From a virus: a stretch of DNA of 22,569 nt. A program made the position numbers and the translations under genes. This document shows, one piece after another, positions 13,683 to 20,195 of the stretch; positions within the stretch are counted from its first letter, which is position 1, and every line of letters starts with the position of its first letter. Location: positions 1-22,569 of the IMG/VR virus record IMGVR_UViG_3300032249_000721; one strand, written 5' to 3'. Below the pieces are notes generated by a model that did not search any database, was not told where the DNA came from, and worked only from the letters and a program-made list of their open reading frames with translations.

Positions 13683-15434
13683 CTATGGCTTGGAGTCAAA
13701 GGCATCAGGGTTCCTGCGCTTAAAGATTTCTAGCCCATACTTGTAACCCTCTGAGCTGTTTTCTATGGCGTAAGTGTCATCGGTTGGAACGGCTGGATTG
13801 AAAAACGGATGCTCATGCCGAAAGACGATTTCGCTTGGCACTATCCACCCGTGTTTTTTTGCTCGGTGGGTGAACTCGTTGTCGCAAAACACGCCGCGAT
13901 ATTCGCCACTGACAATGCCGCCCTTGTGTCCCATCGCCGCCAGGGTCGGGCGGGTGACGCAAAAAGTGATCAGCAAATCGTCGGTGCGGTATCCGTCACC
14001 AATTTGCAACACCGCCGGCCTGTTTAGCTTTTCGGCCAGCGCCTGCCAGATCAATTCATCCCAAAACAGGCAGGGCTCAAGATCGTCTTGTATGGTCAAA
14101 ATGATTTTGCCGCTGCTTGATCGCACTGCGGCGTTGTAGTTTTCGACCAAAGTTCCGCCCACGGCGTCTAAGTTCCCGGCGGGTGAAAGCGCGTGGCGAA
14201 AACGCCCCAAAATGTCCCGTGTCTCGGTGTCATCCTCGGAAAACCCAAAGATGTATTCGACGCTTTGCGGGTCTTTGGCTGCCTCCAACCACTTCTTGCG
14301 CGTCTCGGCGGCTTGTTGCGGCCTGCCCCGAGTCGGGTGGCACACGCTGATCTTGGCCCCGCACTTCTTAAACCACTCCAACTCAAACTGATCGCCCTTT
14401 TCGGTTTCTCCGTTGGCGCGCAGGGCGCAGGCATAAAGCCCGACGCCTCCAAACCCATAGACAACCGGGCGATGCGTCCACGGCACAATCTCAGGCACAG
14501 GCAGGGCCATAAAAGCCCTGGCATAAGCCAGCGCATCTTGGTTCTCTCCGTTGTCCAAGCTGGTGGCCGCAAGCTGCGCCAGTGCCTCCCTGCGCCAAGG
14601 CGAAACCTTGTAGGCTTCATGCAGGAGTGACTTTTTGGCGGCGAACACTGGTGCTCGCATGGCGAGTTGCAAATAGAGTTCGTAGCGTTCATCTCCCGAG
14701 AGCCCGTCATGTTTGAGTGCCTCGATGGCCAGCTCCATGCCCCGCGCATCGTTCTTCATGCCGAAATTCTCTAGGCTTCCGTAGAAAAGCCAGCGCGGGT
14801 CTTTGTCCCAATCGGGCTGCGCTGCGATGATGCGCCAGTTGCGGGCGTTGCCCTGCTTTTCGGCGGCGGCATCTTTCTTTTCGTCGGGCGCGTGAACAAT
14901 GCGGCAGTCCTCCCAGCGCACCTGGCCGTCTCCAGACTTATCAAAGGGTTCTAGGTGTTCATGCACCGCGCCCTCCCACTTGGCCGTCCCAGCCTTCCAG
15001 ACGCGCTCGCGCAAGAGGTTGAGGCCATTATTGGTCAGACGGTAGGGAATCATAGCAATCGTGTTGCTGGGGTCCGTCTCGCGCAAATGCTGGAGGATGG
15101 TGTTGCAGGAGTCGGGCTCAATAACATCGTCAGTATCAGCCCACATGAGCCACTGGTGGCCGTCTGCCTCGGCCATGTCGGTGGCCATCTGCCGGGCGGC
15201 GGCGAAATCGTCAACGTGGTCCCAGAACTGAAAAGCCTCGGCGTTTTTGTATTCGCCTGTTTTGCACCCCATTTCTCGGGCAATGTCTAGAGAGCGGTCT
15301 GGCTCCCTGCCCCCACAGGCGCGAACAACGTAAATGTGAGGCGTGAGATTTTGGAAAGCCTTGATAAAACGCCCGATATAACCCTCGCTATTTCCGCAAA
15401 TAGCGACCAACGCCAGAGAATGCTGTGTGTCCAT
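13683..15434 (-). CDS. Two-domain glycosyltransferase with central helical repeats
   Basis: This 583-residue protein appears to hold two GT-A domains. The first (about 1-200) begins LALVAICGNSEGYIGRF and has the donor-metal motif MWADTDDVIEP (Asp100-Thr-Asp-Asp103). It also has WEGAVHEHLEP (153-163), the HE motif typical of GT2 enzymes that carry TPR-like repeats, as in SunS-type protein glycosyltransferases. A helical middle part (about 215-345) resembles TPR repeats. The second domain (about 360-583) starts KISVCHPTRGRPQQA, has ENYNAAVRSSSGKIILTIQDDLEP (Asp450-Asp451) and ends with CDNEFTHRAKKHGW and a His pair (RHEH). It probably adds two sugars in sequence. It is placed between the capsid gene and the head-tail genes, so a virion protein could be its acceptor. 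It is preceded by the capsid terminator and lacks a clear Shine-Dalgarno sequence. Confidence 0.82.
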   Translation of the reverse strand: MDTQHSLALVAICGNSEGYIGRFIKAFQNLTPHIYVVRACGGREPDRSLDIAREMGCKTGEYKNAEAFQFWDHVDDFAAARQMATDMAEADGHQWLMWADTDDVIEPDSCNTILQHLRETDPSNTIAMIPYRLTNNGLNLLRERVWKAGTAKWEGAVHEHLEPFDKSGDGQVRWEDCRIVHAPDEKKDAAAEKQGNARNWRIIAAQPDWDKDPRWLFYGSLENFGMKNDARGMELAIEALKHDGLSGDERYELYLQLAMRAPVFAAKKSLLHEAYKVSPWRREALAQLAATSLDNGENQDALAYARAFMALPVPEIVPWTHRPVVYGFGGVGLYACALRANGETEKGDQFELEWFKKCGAKISVCHPTRGRPQQAAETRKKWLEAAKDPQSVEYIFGFSEDDTETRDILGRFRHALSPAGNLDAVGGTLVENYNAAVRSSSGKIILTIQDDLEPCLFWDELIWQALAEKLNRPAVLQIGDGYRTDDLLITFCVTRPTLAAMGHKGGIVSGEYRGVFCDNEFTHRAKKHGWIVPSEIVFRHEHPFFNPAVPTDDTYAIENSSEGYKYGLEIFKRRNPDAFDSKP

Positions 15435-15464
15435 TCGCGCACGGCGTGCTTGTCAACGAAACCA

Positions 15465-15493
15465 AAAGCAAAACCCCCGGCTGATGCCGGGGG
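15465..15493 (-). terminator. Intrinsic terminator after the major capsid gene
   Basis: On the minus strand an 8-bp perfect GC-rich stem (arms 15474-15481 and 15486-15493, GCCGGGGG against CCCCCGGC) encloses a four-base loop and is followed by TTTTGCTTTT. It begins about 30 bases after the capsid stop. It should end or attenuate the head transcript, making capsid mRNA abundant, with downstream genes reached by read-through or antitermination. Confidence 0.85.
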
Positions 15494-15523
15494 CTTGCTG
15501 AACACACAAACCAGAACCAATCT

Positions 15524-16438
15524 TTAGGCGCTGCGACCCAGAATCTTGAGCCCGGCAGTGATGCCGTAAGTGAATCCGCCGACCACCTCGAAGTTGAGGA
15601 AGTGGGTGCCGTTCGCCGTGTTGTAGTGGCGACGATACCCGAGGCCGATGCCGCTGACGGGATCAACGATGGTGCGGGCCTCCAGATACTCTGAAGGAGC
15701 CTGCGGGGCCAAGGTGCGAACCGCCACGGCGATGGCCGAGGGATGCACCGCGAAGCCCGCGAGTGTGATGCCGCTGCCCACGCTGGTGGAGGGAATCAGG
15801 GTGCTTTCGTAGACATCCATGCCGGCGATGCGGCGGATGTTGCCTTCGCGCACGCCTTCGGGGCCGAAGTTCAAGTTAGCTAGGATGTTGGTGCTGTCGG
15901 ACAGCAACGCATCGTAGAGGTCGGGATCAAGGAAGAGCGCCCGATCATTCATCGGAGCCTTGGCCTTGGTCAACTCCAAGCGCGCTTTGCGGACCTGACT
16001 CATGCCAAAGCTGGCGACGGTCGAGCTGGTCGCAATGGCACCGTAGTTGGCCGTGGTGATCATGGCCCACGCGCCGCTGATGAAGGCCTGGGCAACCGCA
16101 CGGCCCTGCTCTGCGCCGATTTGCGCGAGCATCTGGGGAGTGAGGGCCGAGGACTTGCTCCACTGGGTGTCCGTGAAATCAACCGTGGACAAGAAATGCT
16201 TGTCGATGGTGACTTCGCGGGCCGTTAGGGTAACGTCTCCGTCCGCGCCTTCGTAGGTGTTGGCGAAGGTGGTGGCAGTGATCGAGCTGATGAGCGGGAT
16301 GCTCACCACTTCGCCCTTGCGCGCTGCTTCGGCGTTATAGTTAACGGAGAAGGCGGACAGGGGATGCAGGGAATCAACAAACGCTTTGAGCGCCGCTGAA
16401 CTGATGATGTCGTCGTTTAGACCAGTGATGGAAGCCAT
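15524..16438 (-). CDS. Major capsid protein (HK97 fold)
   Basis: This 304-residue protein follows the prohead protease/scaffold gene, as in most tailed phages. Typical elements are an N-terminal arm (ISSAALKAFVDSLHPLSAFS), SIPLISSITATTFANTYEG as a domain entry, and REVTIDKHFLSTVDFTDTQW. A P-domain-like helix follows with RAVAQAFISGAWAM. Near the C-terminus come ALFLDPDLYDALLSD, IAGMDVYESTLIPS and AGFAVHPSAIAVAVRTL, a pattern shared by P22-coat-like and related capsid proteins. It is the shell subunit (pentamers and hexamers around the DNA). It is smaller than lambda gpE (341) but complete. The ATG lies six bases after the protease stop in an A-rich leader with no Shine-Dalgarno sequence, which is odd for what should be the most abundant virion protein. 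A terminator follows. Confidence 0.88.
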   Translation of the reverse strand: MASITGLNDDIISSAALKAFVDSLHPLSAFSVNYNAEAARKGEVVSIPLISSITATTFANTYEGADGDVTLTAREVTIDKHFLSTVDFTDTQWSKSSALTPQMLAQIGAEQGRAVAQAFISGAWAMITTANYGAIATSSTVASFGMSQVRKARLELTKAKAPMNDRALFLDPDLYDALLSDSTNILANLNFGPEGVREGNIRRIAGMDVYESTLIPSTSVGSGITLAGFAVHPSAIAVAVRTLAPQAPSEYLEARTIVDPVSGIGLGYRRHYNTANGTHFLNFEVVGGFTYGITAGLKILGRSA

Positions 16439-16444
16439 GATGTT

Positions 16445-17272
16445 TTACTTGTTGTTTTTGAGTTTGCTGATGAGGGAAAAGTCGCGGGCTTCAAGAGCCT
16501 TGCGAACGATTTCAAATTTAGTGGCGCGGTCGCCAAAGGCGTAAGCGTCTTCGACAGAAACGGCAGAACCGTTGCCGCTGATCGCGTTGTCGCCGCGAGC
16601 GGCGAGTTCGACCTCAAGGGCCGAGAGCTTGTTAAGAGCCGCGTCAAGCTTGGCCGACATTTCCGAATCAACGGGAGCGGCAACAGGAGCGGGTGTTTCG
16701 TCTTGCGAAGCGGCTAGGCCGTCCACGGTGGATTTGAGATCAGCAACAGAAGCGGCCAACGATTCGATGGCGGCTTGAGCGTCGAACTCAACTTTTTCAA
16801 TAGGTGCGGTATTGCCCATGCCCACTGCGGCTGTGTCAACTTGTGGTTCTGATCCTGCGCGAAATACGCCGTCAGGATTGGCTGCCGGGCGGCTGACCAG
16901 ATCCACGCTGACCAACTCGGCCACCCTGGCGAAACGCTTGCCGTCCTGCTCGTCAGGCTGGCCGCTGAAAGTCATGCTGAAGCCCACGCGGTTGGGCGCT
17001 TTGTTGAGAATCTCTTGGTAAAAAGCTGCCTGGGGATGAGAGCCGAGCAGCTCTAGGTCTGCGCGCAGTTGGTCTTCGACAATGCGGAAATTGGCCAAGA
17101 AGCCGATGAGGGAATCAATGCTTTCGTCGTGATCGACAAACACTTTGACCGGGCTGCCCACCTTGCCGGCCTCTTCGGCCTGCAACAGTGTTACGTCATC
17201 AACCATCATGCTGTGGCCGAGCGCGGGGCCGACCGTTGCCACGCTAATGCCTTCAAATTTGAGCGAGTCCAT
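16445..17272 (-). CDS. Prohead protease fused to a scaffold region
   Basis: In this 275-residue protein, residues 1-140 resemble the phage capsid maturation protease fold. VKVFVDHDESIDSLIGFL carries a candidate catalytic His48, NRVGFSMTFSG carries Ser99, and VSVDLVSRPAANPDGVF closes the domain. Residues 150-275 are Ala/Ser/Glu-rich and helical (QAAIESLAASVADLKSTVDGL; AKLDAALNKLSALEVELA), like a scaffolding domain. Such fusions assemble the prohead, then cut themselves and the capsid amino ends. Lambda splits this job between gpC and Nu3. It lies between portal and capsid genes as expected. The ATG is chosen because the fold starts at once, and GAGG is about ten bases upstream. The catalytic residues are assigned by motif, not by structure. 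Confidence 0.85.
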   Translation of the reverse strand: MDSLKFEGISVATVGPALGHSMMVDDVTLLQAEEAGKVGSPVKVFVDHDESIDSLIGFLANFRIVEDQLRADLELLGSHPQAAFYQEILNKAPNRVGFSMTFSGQPDEQDGKRFARVAELVSVDLVSRPAANPDGVFRAGSEPQVDTAAVGMGNTAPIEKVEFDAQAAIESLAASVADLKSTVDGLAASQDETPAPVAAPVDSEMSAKLDAALNKLSALEVELAARGDNAISGNGSAVSVEDAYAFGDRATKFEIVRKALEARDFSLISKLKNNK

Positions 17273-17289
17273 ACTCGCTTGCCCTCATG

Positions 17290-18819
17290 TCAAGCGGTCG
17301 GCTTGTCAGTCTTCTTGCGGCGGTAAAGGCGTTTGCGCTTTTTAGGCAGGGCAAGTTCTGTTGGTTCTTGCTTGGCTTCTAACTGTGGCTCGGCCACTGC
17401 GGGCGCTTGCGGTTCTTCAATAATTACTGCCTGCGGCTGCGCCTGCTCCACGCCGATCATTACGCCGAGGTCGGCGGCAAACTCGCGCTCGGCGGCGATC
17501 TCAGCTACCGCCTCTTTCCAATCAATGCCCTGTTCGCCAAAATAGTCCGAAAGGGTCATCAGCCCCGCCTTCACGTCATCGCGCCGGGCGGTGGCCTCGC
17601 GGCCCACGTCCACGGTGATCGAGCGCGGGGTCTGCCAGCCGACTTGCTGCCAGCCGGCCACCATTGGCAACTCGCGGCGAGAGATGGCGCGGGCGATAGC
17701 GTAGCGCCAGAGTTTCGACAGGAAGGCATTTACCAGCACATCCTGGCGGGCGGCAAAGCAACGAGCCGCCTTCTGAATAATAAACCGCTGCGCCACTCCA
17801 CCGATGGCCGAAGTATCCCACACAAATTCGTAAGGCAGACCAAGGCCGATGGCCGCTGCGCGGATGTATTGCTCAAGGTGCTTGTCGAGCTTCTCGTTCG
17901 GCCTATTCATTACGAAAGACTGAATGTCCTCCGAGTTTTTCATGCGAGGAACCAAGCCGCCGCCGAAAATGCTTTCGCGGGTCAGGTTGCCGTTGCTGTC
18001 TTTGCTGAAGTCGCCAAGGAATCCTTCCGCGCCGATGTTGCCCGTGGCGTTTTTGATGACGAGGCCGATGCTGCTGCCGGCCTTTGCCGCCATCATCTCA
18101 AAGCGGAGCAGCTCGTCGCGGTCTAAAACACTGTTGAGCGCCACGCCGATGGCAGGATAGCCGCGCACCTGGTCTGAGCGTTCTGGCTCGTAGACGTGCA
18201 GCATCACGTCTGCTTTCACCTCGCGGTGTCTGCGCGGGTATTCGTCGCCTTCCCCGATGAAATAGCCCAGCGGACGCTGAAACTTGTCCAGCTTCACGCC
18301 ATCCACCACCCCGGCGTTGCCCGCCGCCGTGTCGGGCGACTCAATGCGGTGAGACTCGACGATCTGAACGGCAGGAGCGCCATCCGACTTGGCGGTTAGG
18401 ACTGCAAAGATTTCCCCGTCGCGGTCAATGGCCTCCGAAACGAGCATCTGGAGGGAGCGCATATCGTGACGGCCACTGATCTCGGGCGAGCGCGCCCAAT
18501 TTTCCCACCACTGCTCTGCTGCATCGTCCCACCCTTGGTCGCCTGACATGGCTTGCGGGCGGATGCCGATGCCGCTGCCCACCGAATACATCGCTTTGTC
18601 ACGCACCGCGCCCCTGACTATCGCGTTGTTGTAGAAACACTTGCGCGATAATGCCATGAGGCGGGTGCGGTCATAGGAGGAAAGGTCAACTTTGGAGTCC
18701 TGCGCTTGGGCGTAAACCCAGCCGCGCTCTTCGCTGCGGTGGTTGACGGCCTCGATCATCCTTGAGAACCCAAAGGCGGCGGCAACGCGGTCAACAAATC
18801 TGGTCGGCTTGGTCTTCAT
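17290..18819 (-). CDS. Portal protein (lambda gpB family)
   Basis: This 509-residue protein has clear phage_portal_2 (lambda gpB-like) features. These include YDRTRLMALSRKCFYNNAIV near residue 50, RDKAMYSVGSGIGIRPQ, and WWENWARSPEISGRHDMRSLQ. AIDRDGEIFAVLTAK, VESHRIESPD and MLHVYEPERSDQVRGYPAI come next. Later come IRAAAIGLGLPYEFVW and RFIIQKAARCFAARQDVL. It forms the dodecameric ring at the capsid vertex through which DNA enters and leaves. The C-terminus is a long Pro/Glu/Gln-rich tail ending in a very basic KKRKRLYRRKKTDKPTA. The basic end could bind DNA or scaffold. The ATG overlaps the gpW-like stop by four bases (ATGA). Confidence 0.93.
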   Translation of the reverse strand: MKTKPTRFVDRVAAAFGFSRMIEAVNHRSEERGWVYAQAQDSKVDLSSYDRTRLMALSRKCFYNNAIVRGAVRDKAMYSVGSGIGIRPQAMSGDQGWDDAAEQWWENWARSPEISGRHDMRSLQMLVSEAIDRDGEIFAVLTAKSDGAPAVQIVESHRIESPDTAAGNAGVVDGVKLDKFQRPLGYFIGEGDEYPRRHREVKADVMLHVYEPERSDQVRGYPAIGVALNSVLDRDELLRFEMMAAKAGSSIGLVIKNATGNIGAEGFLGDFSKDSNGNLTRESIFGGGLVPRMKNSEDIQSFVMNRPNEKLDKHLEQYIRAAAIGLGLPYEFVWDTSAIGGVAQRFIIQKAARCFAARQDVLVNAFLSKLWRYAIARAISRRELPMVAGWQQVGWQTPRSITVDVGREATARRDDVKAGLMTLSDYFGEQGIDWKEAVAEIAAEREFAADLGVMIGVEQAQPQAVIIEEPQAPAVAEPQLEAKQEPTELALPKKRKRLYRRKKTDKPTA

Positions 18820-19079
18820 GTTCTATTGGGAAAGCGCATCTGGCTGACGCGGGAGTTGCCGATTGTGCCGGCGTTAATGGCCAAGGCTGTTTCGATTAGG
18901 CCCAGCATATCCCAGCAGGAATAGGTTTGCTGAAGGGTGACGCTGCGCCCGCCGACGCTGGAGCTGACCACAAATGCCTGGCTGGCCCCGCCAGACAGGA
19001 TCTGCGCTTTGCAAGACGCCTTAAGTTGCGCCAGTTCGGCTGCGCTAAAGACTTCGGATAAAATGGCGGCGTCCGTCAC
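18816..19079 (-). CDS. gpW-like head-tail joining protein
   Basis: This small gene lies immediately upstream of the portal, where lambda W is found. From the GTG at 19077-19079 it has 87 residues. A longer in-frame reading would run into the previous gene and has no gpW-like content. The pattern FSAAELAQLKASCKAQILSGG, then QAFVVSSSVGGRSVTLQQTY and a helix CWDMLGLIETALAINA, resembles gpW (68 residues): helix, beta-hairpin with a Gly-Arg turn, helix. gpW binds the portal and allows the tail to attach. It ends in an ATGA overlap with the portal start and begins 16 bases after the small CxxC gene. The Ser/Thr-rich hairpin is longer than in lambda gpW. Confidence 0.68.
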   Translation of the reverse strand: MTDAAILSEVFSAAELAQLKASCKAQILSGGASQAFVVSSSVGGRSVTLQQTYSCWDMLGLIETALAINAGTIGNSRVSQMRFPNRT

Positions 19080-19095
19080 GCACTCGCGGTGTGTG

Positions 19096-19263
19096 TCAAA
19101 GAGCCGACTTCCTGCGCTTGGCCCACATGGCCAACGCCGCAGCGCGGGCCTGATCAGAGGTTCTAGCCTTAGACGCACCGCGCCCGGCAGATCCACCAAG
19201 CCGCCCCGCTTTGGCGGCGTCAATAACTTTAGGCAGCTTTTTTCCGCAATGTGGGCATTTCAT
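19096..19263 (-). CDS. Small CxxC zinc-ribbon-like protein, 55 residues
   Basis: This short gene starts with ATG at 19261-19263 inside the last codons of the ligase gene (35-base overlap, different frame) and stops at TGA 19096-19098. The product begins MKCPHCGKKLPKVIDAAKAG, with one CxxC pair, then GGSAGRGASKARTSDQA and AALAMWAKRRKSAL. This is the common small phage pattern of a half zinc-ribbon followed by a Gly/Ser/Arg-rich turn and a basic helix that could contact DNA or RNA. Only one CxxC is present, so metal binding would need dimerisation. The stop lies 16 bases before the gpW-like start. It is missed by any length cut-off of 60 residues. Its function is unknown. Confidence 0.72.
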   Translation of the reverse strand: MKCPHCGKKLPKVIDAAKAGRLGGSAGRGASKARTSDQARAAALAMWAKRRKSAL

Positions 19264-20152
19264 AATTTACTTCCGTGTCGCAAGCCGCCCGCCACCCAAT
19301 AAACTGAGGGAAGCGCGGTGCGTCCTTGGCCCCGCTGGGCTGGTGTGAAAACTTAACGATGCGCCCGACAAGCGATGTCCTGTGACGCCAAGCGATTTCT
19401 CGGTCTAATCCTCCAGCAACATGATTGTAGGCAAGGCGAAACTCAACGCCCGTATCAAGCACGCGAACAATAAAGCCACCAAGCTCGCCGCGCCCGGCCA
19501 TTCCTGCTCCGGCTGCACTGCGCTTGGTTCTGCCAAAAGCGTCAAGCGTTGGCGCGTTTTGATTGCTCAAGCCTTCGTAAGTGTCAATAACCACACCTTC
19601 AGAGTCCTCAAAACGCTTAACCTTAAACAGCCATCCCTCGCGCTCGGTTGATCGTCCGCATTTATACGGCCCCATTGGGTCGCGCACCATGATTCCCTCA
19701 AATCCCCGCAAAACGCAAAACTGCTCATATTTTGAAAGATCCTCATGGTTGTGGATCAAGGCTGGCAAAACCTTTTCCATGCGGTCGGCATTGGGCAAGC
19801 CCTCCAAAGACTTTACCCTTTGAAAATATGGCTCGGTGGGATCAACAACAAAATCAAACGCGCAGAAAAGAAAGTCCGGCTGGCCGTGGTGGCGTCCAAT
19901 CCCGCTGCTAATCTCGGAAAAATTGCCGTGTCTAAGCATGATTTCCCCGTCGCACCCGTCTGGCACATTTGCCTCGATCCAATCCCTTGCAAATATATTT
20001 GGAACGGGCTTGAAAGACCTGGTTAATGCGCGGCCCCCGAGCTTTATGCACCGTATGCCGTCAAGTTTTGGTGTTGCTAAAACAGGAAAGCGGACGCTGC
20101 TGGGAATGTAGCGCGCTGCAAGCATTGGCCTGCTAATGATCTGCGTGTTCAT
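19229..20152 (-). CDS. ATP-dependent DNA ligase
   Basis: This protein has 307 residues from the ATG at 20150-20152; a TTG six codons upstream is possible but has weaker support. It is a minimal ligase of adenylation domain plus OB domain. Lys29 in KLDGIR is motif I (adenylated lysine). FLFCAFDFVV (94-103) is motif III, FEGIMVRD (151-158) motif IV and WLFKVKR (174-180) motif V. The OB part has GGFIVRVLDTGVEFRLAYN and the end KDAPRFPQFIGWR. All catalytic residues seem intact. It seals nicks in duplex DNA. Placing a replication/repair gene between terminase and portal genes is unusual. GC is about 50 per cent against roughly 57 for terminase, so it looks like a transferred moron with its own promoter-like site. 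Confidence 0.9.
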   Translation of the reverse strand: MNTQIISRPMLAARYIPSSVRFPVLATPKLDGIRCIKLGGRALTRSFKPVPNIFARDWIEANVPDGCDGEIMLRHGNFSEISSGIGRHHGQPDFLFCAFDFVVDPTEPYFQRVKSLEGLPNADRMEKVLPALIHNHEDLSKYEQFCVLRGFEGIMVRDPMGPYKCGRSTEREGWLFKVKRFEDSEGVVIDTYEGLSNQNAPTLDAFGRTKRSAAGAGMAGRGELGGFIVRVLDTGVEFRLAYNHVAGGLDREIAWRHRTSLVGRIVKFSHQPSGAKDAPRFPQFIGWRAACDTEVNYEMPTLRKKAA

Positions 20153-20158
20153 GCGCCC

Positions 20159-20186
20159 AAGATAACGCAAACAGCTTGCGCGTCAA
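20159..20186 (-). promoter_or_regulatory. Candidate sigma70-type promoter for the ligase gene
   Basis: On the minus strand TTGACG (20181-20186) and TATCTT (20159-20164) are 16 bases apart. They match the -35 box at 5 of 6 and the -10 box at 4 of 6. Transcription would begin a few bases from the ligase ATG, giving an almost leaderless mRNA. No Shine-Dalgarno sequence is seen. Unproven. Confidence 0.45.
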
Positions 20187-20195
20187 GTGCTGTTT

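Noticed and set aside
15428-15456. Perfect TTGACA upstream of the large glycosyltransferase as a promoter
   Set aside because: At spacings of 15 to 18 bases no hexamer resembles TATAAT, and the -10 region would fall inside the start of the gene.
17407-18126. Plus-strand open frame of 239 codons
   Set aside because: It is antisense to the well-supported portal gene and shows no domain pattern.
19080-19223. 48-codon N-terminal extension of the gpW-like protein
   Set aside because: The extension overlaps the small CxxC gene and has Arg/Pro/Leu-rich shadow-frame composition. The gpW-like pattern begins after the GTG at 19077-19079.
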